Origin: Deltaproteobacteria bacterium
GTDB taxonomy: Bacteria > Myxococcota_A > Polyangia > Polyangiales > JADJMO01
Direction of reading: 5' to 3'
DNA length: 64,000 nt
Assembly: GCA_016182965.1 (NCBI GenBank)
Contig: JACPFM010000184.1
Location: forward strand, 1-64,000
Part shown: positions 24,136-32,286 of the stretch, piece after piece
How the letters are laid out: each line of letters begins with the position of its first letter
How positions within the stretch are numbered: position 1 is the first letter of the stretch
Notes under the pieces: generated by a model
The model's input: only the letters and a program-made list of their open reading frames with translations
Database searches by the model: none
What the model was told of the DNA's origin: nothing
Program-made: the position numbers and the translations under genes

Positions 24136-24572
24136 CGCGCCTGCGCGCCCTCGCGAGCCCGCTCGTCCTCGCCGCGTCCGCGCTCGTCGTCGCCTGCGGC
24201 GGAGACGACGCCCCGCCGCCGTCGACGTTCCCGAGCGCGCCGCTCGTCACGGTCGAGAGCCGGGACGGCAAGCTGAGCCTGTCGATGTGGACCGCGCCCG
24301 AGCAGCCCCCGTCGCGCGGCATCGTGACGGCGAAGATGCACGTCACCCACCGCGACAAGGGCACCCCTGCCGACGGCCTGAGGTTCGCGATCGTGCCCGA
24401 GATGCCCTCGATGGGCCACGGCACCCCGACGGTGCCGAGGACGACCGAGAAGGGCCAGGGCGACTACCTCGTCGAGGATCTCGATCTCTTCATGGCAGGT
24501 CGGTGGGACCTCCTGATCACCATCACCGGCGAGGTGACCGATGCCGCGGTGGTCCCGATCGACGTTCGCTAG
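24132..24572 (+). CDS. FixH/YtkA-like lipoprotein, short form
   Basis: A 146-residue lipoprotein (lipobox ALVVAC) consisting almost only of one YtkA/FixH-like domain: SRGIVTAKMHVTHRDKGTPA, then the hallmark EMPSMGHGTPTVPR and GDYLVEDLDLFMAGRWDLLI. The Met/His pattern MPSMGHG is conserved in the family and suits Cu(I) or haem-copper assembly roles, though function is not proven. It overlaps the preceding gene by ATGA and the following by 32 bases, so the operon is tightly coupled. Confidence 0.78.
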   Translation: MTRLRALASPLVLAASALVVACGGDDAPPPSTFPSAPLVTVESRDGKLSLSMWTAPEQPPSRGIVTAKMHVTHRDKGTPADGLRFAIVPEMPSMGHGTPTVPRTTEKGQGDYLVEDLDLFMAGRWDLLITITGEVTDAAVVPIDVR

Positions 24573-25467
24573 GAGCGTCGCGGTCCTCGCCGCGGCGCTG
24601 CTCCACGCGGAACGGGCCTTCGCCCAGGCCTGCTGCGCCGGCTCCGGCGCGGTGACGCCCGCGCGGCTCGGCGTGCACGAGGACGCGCTCGTCGGGCTGC
24701 AGGCGCGGTACGCGGGTCACCTCGGCTCGCACGACGCCGAGGGGGAGTACGTACGAACGCCGTCGCACGCGCGCGAGATCAACCTCGAGCAGAACCTCTT
24801 CGGCGCGGTGCGCGTCGTCCGTCGCGTGCAGCTCTCGGTCCTCGTGCCGTTCGTGCAGACGCACCGCCGCGCCTATGGGCGGTCGTCGACCGGCGGCGGC
24901 ATCGGCGATCTGAACGTCGCCGCGCGGTGGGATCCGCTGCTCGCCGGCGAGGCGCAGCGGGTGCCCGGCGTCGGCCTGCTCGCCGGCGTCACCTTCCCGA
25001 CCGGGCGGACGGCGGAGGACGCCGAGAGGCCGATGGCGACCGACGCGACCGGCATCGGCGCCGTGCAGGCGAACGGCGGCATCGCCTTCGAGCAGACCTT
25101 CGGACCGTGGTTCGTCGGCGTCAGCGGTCTCTTCGCCTGGCGCACGCCTCGGACGGTGCGCGGCGCGCGCATGAAGCTCGCGCCGCAGTACACCTTGCTC
25201 GCTTCGGTCGGCTACGCCTTCCCGAGCGGCGCGACCGCGGCGCTCGTGGGCCTCTACACCGTCGAGGGGCTCGCGCGCGTCGACGACGCCGCGGTGCCCG
25301 CGAGCGATCGCCGCGTCGTCAGCGGGAGCATCGCCGGCTCGGTGCCGCTCACCGACTGGCTCCGCGTGGTGGCGAGCCTCTTCGCCAACCCGCCGTTCGC
25401 TTCGCTCGGCCTCAATCAACCCGTCACCGCCGGCGGCACCGTCGGCGTCATCTGGGGCTTCTCATGA
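24541..25467 (+). CDS. Outer-membrane channel-like protein of the redox operon
   Basis: A 308-residue protein with a signal peptide (ARSVAVLAAALLHAERAFAQA) and a Cys-pair near the mature N-terminus (QACCAGSG). The body is rich in alternating beta strands (INLEQNLFGAVRVVRRVQLSV, GIGDLNVAARWDPLL, LLASVGYAFPSGATAALVGL) and ends VGVIWGFS, like outer-membrane barrel proteins of the 'transporter/MetA-pathway phenol degradation' type. GAGG precedes the ATG despite the 32-base overlap with the upstream gene. It shares an ATGA overlap with the redoxin gene. Probably the outer-membrane component of this module; substrate unknown. Confidence 0.7.
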   Translation: MPRWSRSTFARSVAVLAAALLHAERAFAQACCAGSGAVTPARLGVHEDALVGLQARYAGHLGSHDAEGEYVRTPSHAREINLEQNLFGAVRVVRRVQLSVLVPFVQTHRRAYGRSSTGGGIGDLNVAARWDPLLAGEAQRVPGVGLLAGVTFPTGRTAEDAERPMATDATGIGAVQANGGIAFEQTFGPWFVGVSGLFAWRTPRTVRGARMKLAPQYTLLASVGYAFPSGATAALVGLYTVEGLARVDDAAVPASDRRVVSGSIAGSVPLTDWLRVVASLFANPPFASLGLNQPVTAGGTVGVIWGFS

Positions 25468-26027
25468 AGATCGCACCCGTGGTCGTGTTGGTCGGCTCGC
25501 TGCTCGGCGCGTGCGCGCACGCGCCGACGTCCCCGCGCGACGTGACCCTCGTCGAGCGCGACGGCGCCTCGCGCGCGCTGCCCGAGATCGCCGCGCGCGC
25601 GCCGCTCACCGTGCTGGTGTTCGTCGCCGCCGACTGCCCCTGCCTGCACGCCCACCTGCCGCGGCTGCGGGAGCTCGCCAAGACCTACGGACCGCGCGGG
25701 GTCCAGTTCGTCGGCGTCGACTCGGAGGTCTTCGCCAACCCGGAGCGCGCGAGGCAGACCGAGCGCGATCTCGACCTGCCGTTCCCGGTGGTGGTCGACC
25801 ACGGCGCGCGCCTCGCCAACGCGCTCGGCGCCGAGTACGCGACCTTCACCGCGGTGCTCGATCGCTCGGTCAACGTGCACTACCGCGGCGGCATCGACTC
25901 CGACAAGCGCAGGATGCACGACGGCGCGACGCCCTATCTGCGCGAGGTCCTCGACGATCTGCTCGCGGGCAAGCCCACGCGGCGCAAGGAAGGAAAGGCG
26001 CTCGGATGCGTGCTCCGCAAGTGGTGA
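25464..26027 (+). CDS. Thioredoxin-fold (redoxin) lipoprotein with Cys-Pro-Cys motif
   Basis: A 187-residue lipoprotein (lipobox SLLGAC) with an AhpC/TSA-redoxin fold: beta strand TVLVFVAADCPCLHAHLP carries the active-site-like Cys-Pro-Cys followed by two His, then VQFVGVDSEVF and the cis-Pro-like region FPVVVDHGARLANALGAEYATFTAVLD. The C-terminus (KALGCVLRKW) holds a further Cys that I recall as conserved in this redoxin subgroup. CPC rather than CxxC suggests metal binding or unusual thiol chemistry, which is inference. The start overlaps the barrel gene stop by ATGA. Confidence 0.8.
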   Translation: MKIAPVVVLVGSLLGACAHAPTSPRDVTLVERDGASRALPEIAARAPLTVLVFVAADCPCLHAHLPRLRELAKTYGPRGVQFVGVDSEVFANPERARQTERDLDLPFPVVVDHGARLANALGAEYATFTAVLDRSVNVHYRGGIDSDKRRMHDGATPYLREVLDDLLAGKPTRRKEGKALGCVLRKW

Positions 26028-26443
26028 CGCTCTACGTCGCGCTGTCTCTCGGCGCGTGCGCCGGCGCGCATCGCGCTCCGCCGAAGCAGCCGGAGTGGGG
26101 TCCGTGGAGCGCGATGACCCCGCAGCAGAAGCACGACTACATGACCGAGGTCGTGATGCCCGAGGTGAAGCGGGTCTTCGTCGCGTTCGATCCCCACGCG
26201 TACCCGAAGGCCGACTGCACGCTGTGCCACGGCAAGGACGAGGACTCGAAGATGCCCAACCCCGACCTGCTCCTCGAGCCGGAGGCCGTGGTGCAGAGAG
26301 ACGCGCCGGCGCCGGACGAGACGCTGGCGTTCATGCGCGACCAGGTCACGCCGATGATGGCGCGCCTCCTCGGCCGCGCGCTTTCCGGTCCGACCGCGCC
26401 GAAGGGGTTCGACTGCTGGGGCTGTCACACGCGCGACGAGTGA
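26006..26443 (+). CDS. Di-haem c-type cytochrome lipoprotein
   Basis: A 145-residue lipoprotein (lipobox LSLGAC) with two haem c attachment sites, CTLCH (about 71-75) and CWGCH near the C-terminus (about 137-141). The segment between contains several Met and His that could serve as axial ligands. Start ATG 26006 lies inside the end of the redoxin gene (22-base overlap) and has AAGGAAAGG upstream. Last gene of the operon; an outer- or inner-membrane-tethered electron carrier partnering the redoxin is the natural reading. Confidence 0.85.
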   Translation: MRAPQVVTLYVALSLGACAGAHRAPPKQPEWGPWSAMTPQQKHDYMTEVVMPEVKRVFVAFDPHAYPKADCTLCHGKDEDSKMPNPDLLLEPEAVVQRDAPAPDETLAFMRDQVTPMMARLLGRALSGPTAPKGFDCWGCHTRDE

Positions 26444-26510
26444 CGTCCGGCGTCGTCGCGGCTCTTCCGCTTCGTCGGCCGTGCAGACCCGGTCGAACGT
26501 CGATCGCCGA

Positions 26511-27050
26511 TCAGACCTTGGGCGGGTACTTCTGCAGCTTCCGCTGCAGCGATCGGCGGTGCATGCCGAGCCGTCGCGCCGCCTCCGACACGCAGCCCGC
26601 GCAGTCGGCGAGCACGCGCTGGATGTGCTCCCACTCCGCCCGCGCGAGCGACGGTGCGTCGAACTCCGGCGTCGCGGTAAGCGGCGGCTGGCTCGCGCGC
26701 GCGAACGCGGCGAGGATGTCGTCGACGTCGGCGGGCTTCGTCAGATACCCCGAGGCGCCGAGGCGCATCGCCTCGACCGCCGTCGCGATGCTCCCGTAGC
26801 CCGTGAGCACGATGATCTGCGTGGAGGGGTCGTGCGCGTTCAGATCGCGGACCACCTCGAGGCCGGAGCGCCCGGGCATGCGCAGATCGACGAGCGCGTG
26901 CTCCGGAGAGTCGGCGCGCGCGGCGGCGAGCGCCTCGTCGTAGCTGGACGCGGTGCGCGCGTCCCAGCCACGCTCGTGGAAGGCGCGCGCGAGGCGCGTG
27001 CGAAACACCGTGTCGTCGTCGACCAGCAGCACCGACTCGCGGTCCATCAT
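26511..27050 (-). CDS. regA: Redox response regulator, RegA/PrrA/ActR type
   Basis: A 179-residue protein with a receiver domain (acidic pocket DDD near 11-13, phospho-acceptor Asp55 in ALVDLRMPG, Thr in VLTGYGS, Lys in YLTKPAD) joined to a Fis-type helix-turn-helix (about 130-175: EWEHIQRVLADCAGCVSEAA then RRLGMHRRSLQRKLQKYPPK). This DNA-binding tail is the hallmark of RegA-family regulators, which control respiration and redox genes. ATG 27050 overlaps the kinase stop (ATGA). It converges on the cytochrome operon with a 67-base gap. Confidence 0.9.
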   Translation of the reverse strand: MMDRESVLLVDDDTVFRTRLARAFHERGWDARTASSYDEALAAARADSPEHALVDLRMPGRSGLEVVRDLNAHDPSTQIIVLTGYGSIATAVEAMRLGASGYLTKPADVDDILAAFARASQPPLTATPEFDAPSLARAEWEHIQRVLADCAGCVSEAARRLGMHRRSLQRKLQKYPPKV

Positions 27051-28336
27051 GCCCTCGACAATCCCGGCACCGACAGCCGCACCGTCGTGCCCTGCCCCGG
27101 CGTCGAGTCGAGGTGCAGCTCGCCCCCGAGCTGCGCGACGACCGAGCGGGTGAGGAACACGCCGAGCCCCATGCCGCGGCCAGGCTCCTTGGTGGTGAAG
27201 AACGGATCGCCGACGCGCGCCAGCGTCGCGGCGTCGATCCCGCTGCCGCGGTCCTCGATCTCGAAGACCACGCGATCGCCGCGGGCGCGTGCGCGCACCC
27301 GCACCGTCGAGGTCGAGGCGTCCTGCGCGTTCTCGAGGACCGAGTGCAGCGCGAGGGCCAGCGCGCGCGGCGGCACGCGCACCGTGCGCCCATCGAGCGC
27401 GGGCTCGACGTCCGTCTCGATCGCCGGAGCCTGGGCGAGCCCCACGCGCGCGAGCTCGATCAGCCGGGAGACGGGCGTCGGCGTCGGCGCGTCGCCCACC
27501 GTCGCTCCGGCGTCGGCCACCAGCTGATCGAGGACGCCGCGGCATCGCGCGACCTCGGTGCGGATGAGCGCCGCGTCCTCGACCGACGCCGCGGGCGCGC
27601 CCGAGCGCTCGAGCTGCGTGGCGAGCTCGCGCGCGACCACCGCGATCGTCGAGAGCGGCGTGGAGAGCTCGTGCGCCGCGCCGGCGGCCAGCGTGGCCAG
27701 CGCGGCGAGCTTCTCGTGATCGGCCTGCTGCGCCCGCACGCGCGCGAGCTCCCGTTCGCGATCGCGCAGCGCGCGCTGCACGCGCTGCACGAAGTACCCG
27801 ATGAAGACGGCCGCGACCATGAACGCGAGCCACATCCCCTTCAGGTGGATGCGCATGTGGCGCGCGTGGTCGGGGCCGAAGAAGTCGCCCGACGCCCAGC
27901 TCTGGACGAAGAGGCCCGCGTACCCCGCCGCGGAGAGACCGACGATCGCCCAGATGCCTTGCGACTGCAGCACGACCGCGGCGAGCGCGATGTACACGAG
28001 GTAGAGCGAGCTGAACGGGTTGAGGGGCCCGCCGGTGAACGCGAGCATCGTGGTGAGGGCGAGGACGTCGAACGCGAGGACCGCCCCGAGCAGGTGCTGA
28101 TCCCTCGCACAGCGCGAAGGTGCCCATTCGACGCGGAACCCGCTCGCCCTCGCGCCGCGCGCGCCGCGACGGCGGAGGTGCAGCGCGAGCGCGGCGTTGC
28201 CGAGGGCCGTGAGCGCGAGGATCGTGAAGAGGCGGCCGAGGGGGAGCTGAACGGTGGCGCGATGGACGCAGAGGACCAGCACGCTCTCGCTGAGCACCGC
28301 GCCCCACCGGAGCTTCGCCAGCCAGTGCAACTGCAT
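27047..28336 (-). CDS. regB: Redox sensor histidine kinase, RegB/PrrB type
   Basis: A 429-residue kinase with an N-terminal block of about six membrane helices (LRWGAVLSESVLVLCV, LFTILALTALGNAALAL, FDVLALTTMLAF and others). TGGPLNPF, near residue 100, matches the GGxxNPF sequence that forms the quinone-sensing site of RegB. The H-box is LAAGAAHELSTPLS (His about 222), followed by N, G1 (EDRGSGID) and G2 (GRGMGLGVFL) boxes. Such kinases read the ubiquinone/menaquinone redox state. ATG 28336 is the start with the usual RegB N-terminus; the open frame extends further but is not kinase-like. Translationally coupled to regA. Confidence 0.9.
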   Translation of the reverse strand: MQLHWLAKLRWGAVLSESVLVLCVHRATVQLPLGRLFTILALTALGNAALALHLRRRGARGARASGFRVEWAPSRCARDQHLLGAVLAFDVLALTTMLAFTGGPLNPFSSLYLVYIALAAVVLQSQGIWAIVGLSAAGYAGLFVQSWASGDFFGPDHARHMRIHLKGMWLAFMVAAVFIGYFVQRVQRALRDRERELARVRAQQADHEKLAALATLAAGAAHELSTPLSTIAVVARELATQLERSGAPAASVEDAALIRTEVARCRGVLDQLVADAGATVGDAPTPTPVSRLIELARVGLAQAPAIETDVEPALDGRTVRVPPRALALALHSVLENAQDASTSTVRVRARARGDRVVFEIEDRGSGIDAATLARVGDPFFTTKEPGRGMGLGVFLTRSVVAQLGGELHLDSTPGQGTTVRLSVPGLSRA

Positions 28337-28680
28337 GGTCGCGCCGCCTTCGGAGCTGCGCCCCGGCGCCGCGGGGCCACGCGGGCCCGCGCGCTCGGGG
28401 ACGCACTCTCTTCCGGTGGGTGACGCGCGCAACGGGAGCACTTGTGATCGCGGCGCGCGATCGAGTCCATGATCGATCTCCTTGCTCGAGCGTCGCGGAG
28501 CGCCGAGGCGCGGCGCGAACATTCCTTTCCGAGATCGAGGGGCGCGTGACGAAGATCGCGCGACGCGCATCGCAGCCTCTTCGCCTCGTCGATCGGCGAG
28601 GCGCGGGCACGAACGACGGCCCGTCGGCGCGCACCGGAGCGATCGCGCGCGTGCCCTGTCGCGAGAACGGAGGACTGATG
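28337..28680. other. Intergenic region between divergent regB and the di-haem lipoprotein
   Basis: These 344 bases should contain both divergent promoters. I see no clear -10/-35 pair, hairpin or RNA. If RegA autoregulates or controls the neighbouring cytochrome, its binding site would be expected here. Confidence 0.4.
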
Positions 28681-30245
28681 TCGCGAATCGACTGCATGGG
28701 GCTGCAACTTCCGCTTCGGGTGGCGCTCGTCGCCCTCGTCATGTCAGCGGCGGCCTGCTCCTCCAGCGATTCGTCGACGACGCCGGCCGCCGACGACGCG
28801 CTCAGCGACGCGCTCAGCGACGCGAGCGAGGACGCGGCGCTCGAGGCCGAGCCGGGCGACGTCGAGGCCGACACCGGCGAGCCCGATGCGATCGAGCGCG
28901 ACTCCACTCCTGCCGACACGCTGGTGGAGAGCCCCGACGGCGGCGACGCGGGCGCAGACGACTCTGCCGTCGCCGAGACGCTGGTCGCCGACACGGGCGC
29001 GACCGACACCCCCTCGCCGACAGCTACGTCACCGACACCCTCGTCGCAGATACCCTCGTCGCCGACACCCTCGTCGCCGACACCTTCGTCGCCGATACCT
29101 ACGTCGCCGACACCTTCGTCGCCGACACCTTCGTCGCCGATACGTACGTCGCAGACAGCTACGTCGCCGACACCTATGTCGCAGACACCTACGTCGCAGA
29201 CACCTACGTCGCAGACACGTTCGTTCCGGATTCCGGCACCGTGACCTGCGAGACGCCCGCCACCGCCGCCGGCAGCGGCGGCAAGTGGTACGCGACGCTC
29301 TCGACCGCGAACATCCACGCGGGCGGCGTGTCGACCGCGGTGCGGCCCTGCTTCGTGGAGTTCGAGCCTGCCTACCCGCTGTGGTCCGACGGCCTCCACA
29401 AGCGCCGCTGGATCTACCTGCCGCCGGGCACCAAGATCGAGACCGGCCCCAACCCGGTCACCGGCGCGGCGCCGAACATGGATCGATGGGTGTTCCCGGT
29501 GGGCACGCGCTTCCTCAAGGAGTTCGCGCGCAGCGACGGCAAGAGACTCGAGACGCGCATCTGGGAGCGCACGGCGACCGGCTACCGCTACGGCGCGTTC
29601 CGGTGGCGGGCCGATCAGAGCGACGCCGACTACACCGAGACCGGCGGGCCCGCGGCGCTCACGCTCGACGACGGCACCGTGCACGACATCCCGGCGCGCG
29701 CCGAGTGCGCGAAGTGCCACGACGGCGAGCCCGGGAAGGGCCTCGGCTTCTCGGCGGTCTCGCTGTCGAAGCCGCCGCTCTCACCGAGCGACCTCACGTT
29801 GCTGCGCGTGATCGAAAGAGGATGGCTCTCGCATCCGCCGTCGTCGTTGCCCGACCCGGCGCTCGGCTCGCCGGTCCCCGGCACCTCCATCGAGGCCAAG
29901 GGCATGGGGTACCTGCACGGCAACTGCGCGCACTGTCACAACCCGCTCGGCGTCGCCAACGCGGTCGACATGCAGCTGCGTGTCCGCTACGGCGAGACGA
30001 ACGCGAAGACCACGTTCATGTGGACGACCAGCGTCGGCGTCCCGTCGAAGACGTGGACCAAGCTCGGCGCGGCGCTGCGCATCGATCCGGGCACCACCGC
30101 GCTCGCCGACGGGCTGCCGCTGAAGAGCGCCGTCTACGTCCGGCAGACGCTCCGCGGCAGCAACGATCAGATGCCGCAGCTCGGCACCGTCCTGGTCGAC
30201 ACGATGGGCCTGAAGGACCTCGAGGCCTGGATCAAGGGCCTCTAG
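28681..30245 (+). pseudogene. Di-haem c-type cytochrome lipoprotein (SO2930/HNE_0200-like), frame broken at a C5 run
   Basis: From ATG 28681 (GGAGG upstream) the frame reads a lipoprotein signal (VALVALVMSAAAC) and an Asp/Ala/Glu linker up to VAETLVADTGATDT. At the C run 29009-29013 the sense frame changes; one extra C would restore it. It continues as fourteen VADT[LFY]-type repeats and then a domain of about 340 residues (YPLWSDGLHKRRWIYLPPG, WVFPVGTRFLKEFARSDGKR, haem sites CAKCH and CAHCH) matching the di-haem SO2930/HNE_0200-type family. Both haem motifs are intact. The break is either a homopolymer sequencing error, slippage-mediated switching or true decay; the intact downstream frame argues against old decay. 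Confidence 0.75.
29013..29222 (+). repeat. Fourteen 15-bp tandem repeats coding VADT[LFY]
   Basis: The sense frame reads LADSY, VTDTL, then twelve V-A-D-(T/S)-(L/F/Y) pentapeptides, ending VADTF before VPDSG. Synonymous third-base changes are scattered (gcc/gca, gac/gat, acc/acg), so the array is old but kept in register. It forms the linker between the lipid anchor and the cytochrome domain. The array begins exactly at the C5 run where the frame breaks. Confidence 0.9.
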
Positions 30246-30537
30246 AAAGAAACTCGACCTGCGCGGCAAGACCGTCCACTGATCGCGGGCCCGGCGCGAG
30301 CCGCCCATTCTGCGCCGCCGCTCATCGCACCGGTTGCGCGCGCCGGCGCAACGGCCGAGTCCCACGCTCTTGCCGACGCGCATGATCTCGCACCGCGTAG
30401 GGAAGGCGTCATCTGAGCGACGGATCACGGAGCGGGCGGGCGTCGCGTGCGCACCACGAGCGAGCCACGTGGGCCCTCATCGCCGCGCATCGAGTTTGCA
30501 GCGGCGCACTGCGTACGCCTGACAGACGGAGGCGGTC

Positions 30538-32259
30538 ATGCTGATCGAAGAGGGATTGGTCGTCGCGGAACGGTATCGACTGACGAATCGCTTCGCGTCC
30601 GGGCGCCTCGGCTCTCTCTGGCGAGGCATCGACATGGAGGCGGGCCGGGAGGTCGCCGTCCGGATGGTGGATCGGAAGCTCCCGGCGAGCATGCGGGCGC
30701 TCGAGACCTTCGTCGAGGAGTCCGACACCGCGCGCAGTCTGCGGAGCGCGTTCGCGGCCGAGGTCATCGAGGCGGGGCGCACGATCGACGGCACGGTGTA
30801 CGTCGTGACGGAGCTGCTGCGCGCCGAGACGCTGAAGGATCTGCTCGCGCGGTCGGGCCGGCTTCCGACGGGCGTGGCGCTGCGGATGGTCGCCGATCTC
30901 GCCGCTGCCGCGAGGGAGGCGCACTCGCTGATGCTCGTGCATCGCGGCATCGATCCGCAGTCGGTGCTGCTGCACGCGAACGAGGACGGCACCGCGGCGC
31001 CGAAGCTCGTGGAGTTCGGGCGCACGCGGCTGCTGCGCAGCGTGGTCCGCGAGGATCCGGCGCGGAACCTCCACCGGAGCCCCGAGGTCCGCGCGAACGA
31101 GCTGCGCGTGGGACCTCCCTCCGACGTCTGGTCGCTCGGTGCCCTGCTGCTGCGCTGCGTGAGCGGGGCGACGCCCTCGGAGTCAAGCGACCTCGCAGAC
31201 GAGCTCGCCGCGGCGACGAGGCTGCACCCCGACGTTCGCGCGCTGATCGAGCGGTGCATCGGCCGCGCACCGACCGCACGAATCGACGCCGCGACGCTCG
31301 CCCACGACGCCCGCGCGCTCCTGAAGGCGCACGGCAGCAGCTCGTCCGATCTCGCGAAGCTCGTCCGCATCCCCGAGCGGAAGTGGGCGGACGTCACGTC
31401 CGAGATCGACGGGAGCTGGGCCGACGAGCCTCCGCGCGTGCTGCGCACCTCGGCGTTCGCCAAGCTGACCGCCGACGGTCGATCCGCCGACGGGTGCGCG
31501 CACGACAGCTGGGACAGCGTCGTGGTGCTGCCTGCGCGGGGCCAGCCGGTCGCGGAGGTGCCGCGCCCGACGACGAGCCCGACGACGAGCCCGACGACGA
31601 GCATGGCGACCTCGATCGCGCCGCCCTCGAGCACGCCGGCGAGCAGCGTCCCCTCGACCGCGAAGGAGACGCCGAAGGCGCTCGCGAGCGCCGTCGAGCA
31701 GGAGGCACGCGCGGCGACGGTCGTCGCGGCCCCAGAGCCGGAGGCGACGCAGCTGGCCAACGACATGCAGGCCCCCGACCACGTCACGGACGTCACGGAT
31801 GTCACCTACAGCACGGACAGCACGGACGTCACGGACGTCGAGGCGTTCGCCAGCGGGCTCCGTCCGCCGATCTGGAAGAAGCGCGCGTTGCTCACCGCGA
31901 TCGGCGCGGTGGCCGCCTTCGCGATCGGCGCGGCGGCGGCGCCGAGTCCGCCGCGCCGGCACCCGCCCCGCCCGACCACCCATGCGCAGGCCGCGCAACC
32001 CGAGACCAAGGCGACCAACGCGCCGGTGCAAGCGGTCGCGGTCGCGCAGGCGAGCGTCGCGCCGCCGACGCAGGCGCTCTTCCATGTGCCGGCGCCGCAG
32101 GTGAAGCTGGAGCCCACCACGACCGTGGTCCCCACGACCAAGGCTGCGTCCCCGCCCGCGACGGCGACCGCCGCCGCTCCCAAGACGCCGCCGCCGGCGC
32201 CCGCGGCCAAGCCGGCGCCCAAGGCCGCGCCCGTGGACGACGACAACCCGTACGAGTGA
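30538..32259 (+). CDS. Ser/Thr pseudokinase with C-terminal membrane helix
   Basis: A 573-residue protein. Residues about 8-270 have the protein-kinase fold, but key residues are gone. The Gly loop is partial (FASGRLGSLWRG), the VAIK lysine is Arg (VAVRMVDRK), the catalytic loop HRDLKPxN reads HRGIDPQSV, and DFG reads EFG (KLVEFGRTRLL). Downstream kinase features survive (PSDVWSLGALLLRCVSG). A Ser/Thr/Pro-rich region with short repeats (SPTTSPTTSPTTS, VTDVTDVTYSTDSTDVTDV) leads to one membrane helix (ALLTAIGAVAAFAIGAAAA, about 458-476) and a Pro/Ala/Lys periplasmic tail ending DDDNPYE. Phosphotransfer is not expected; a scaffold or allosteric role is more likely. GGAGG precedes the ATG. Confidence 0.85.
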   Translation: MLIEEGLVVAERYRLTNRFASGRLGSLWRGIDMEAGREVAVRMVDRKLPASMRALETFVEESDTARSLRSAFAAEVIEAGRTIDGTVYVVTELLRAETLKDLLARSGRLPTGVALRMVADLAAAAREAHSLMLVHRGIDPQSVLLHANEDGTAAPKLVEFGRTRLLRSVVREDPARNLHRSPEVRANELRVGPPSDVWSLGALLLRCVSGATPSESSDLADELAAATRLHPDVRALIERCIGRAPTARIDAATLAHDARALLKAHGSSSSDLAKLVRIPERKWADVTSEIDGSWADEPPRVLRTSAFAKLTADGRSADGCAHDSWDSVVVLPARGQPVAEVPRPTTSPTTSPTTSMATSIAPPSSTPASSVPSTAKETPKALASAVEQEARAATVVAAPEPEATQLANDMQAPDHVTDVTDVTYSTDSTDVTDVEAFASGLRPPIWKKRALLTAIGAVAAFAIGAAAAPSPPRRHPPRPTTHAQAAQPETKATNAPVQAVAVAQASVAPPTQALFHVPAPQVKLEPTTTVVPTTKAASPPATATAAAPKTPPPAPAAKPAPKAAPVDDDNPYE

Positions 32260-32286
32260 CCGATCCACGCGCGGTACACTGTGCCG

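Noticed and set aside
23143..26443. The operon considered as a complete cytochrome oxidase biogenesis cluster.
   Set aside because: No oxidase subunit, SCO-type or CtaG-like gene is present; only FixH/YtkA-like domains and a redoxin suggest that link.
29013..29222. Regular spaced repeats considered as a CRISPR array.
   Set aside because: The units are contiguous 15-mers with no spacers, and they code VADT pentapeptides in the frame of a downstream protein.
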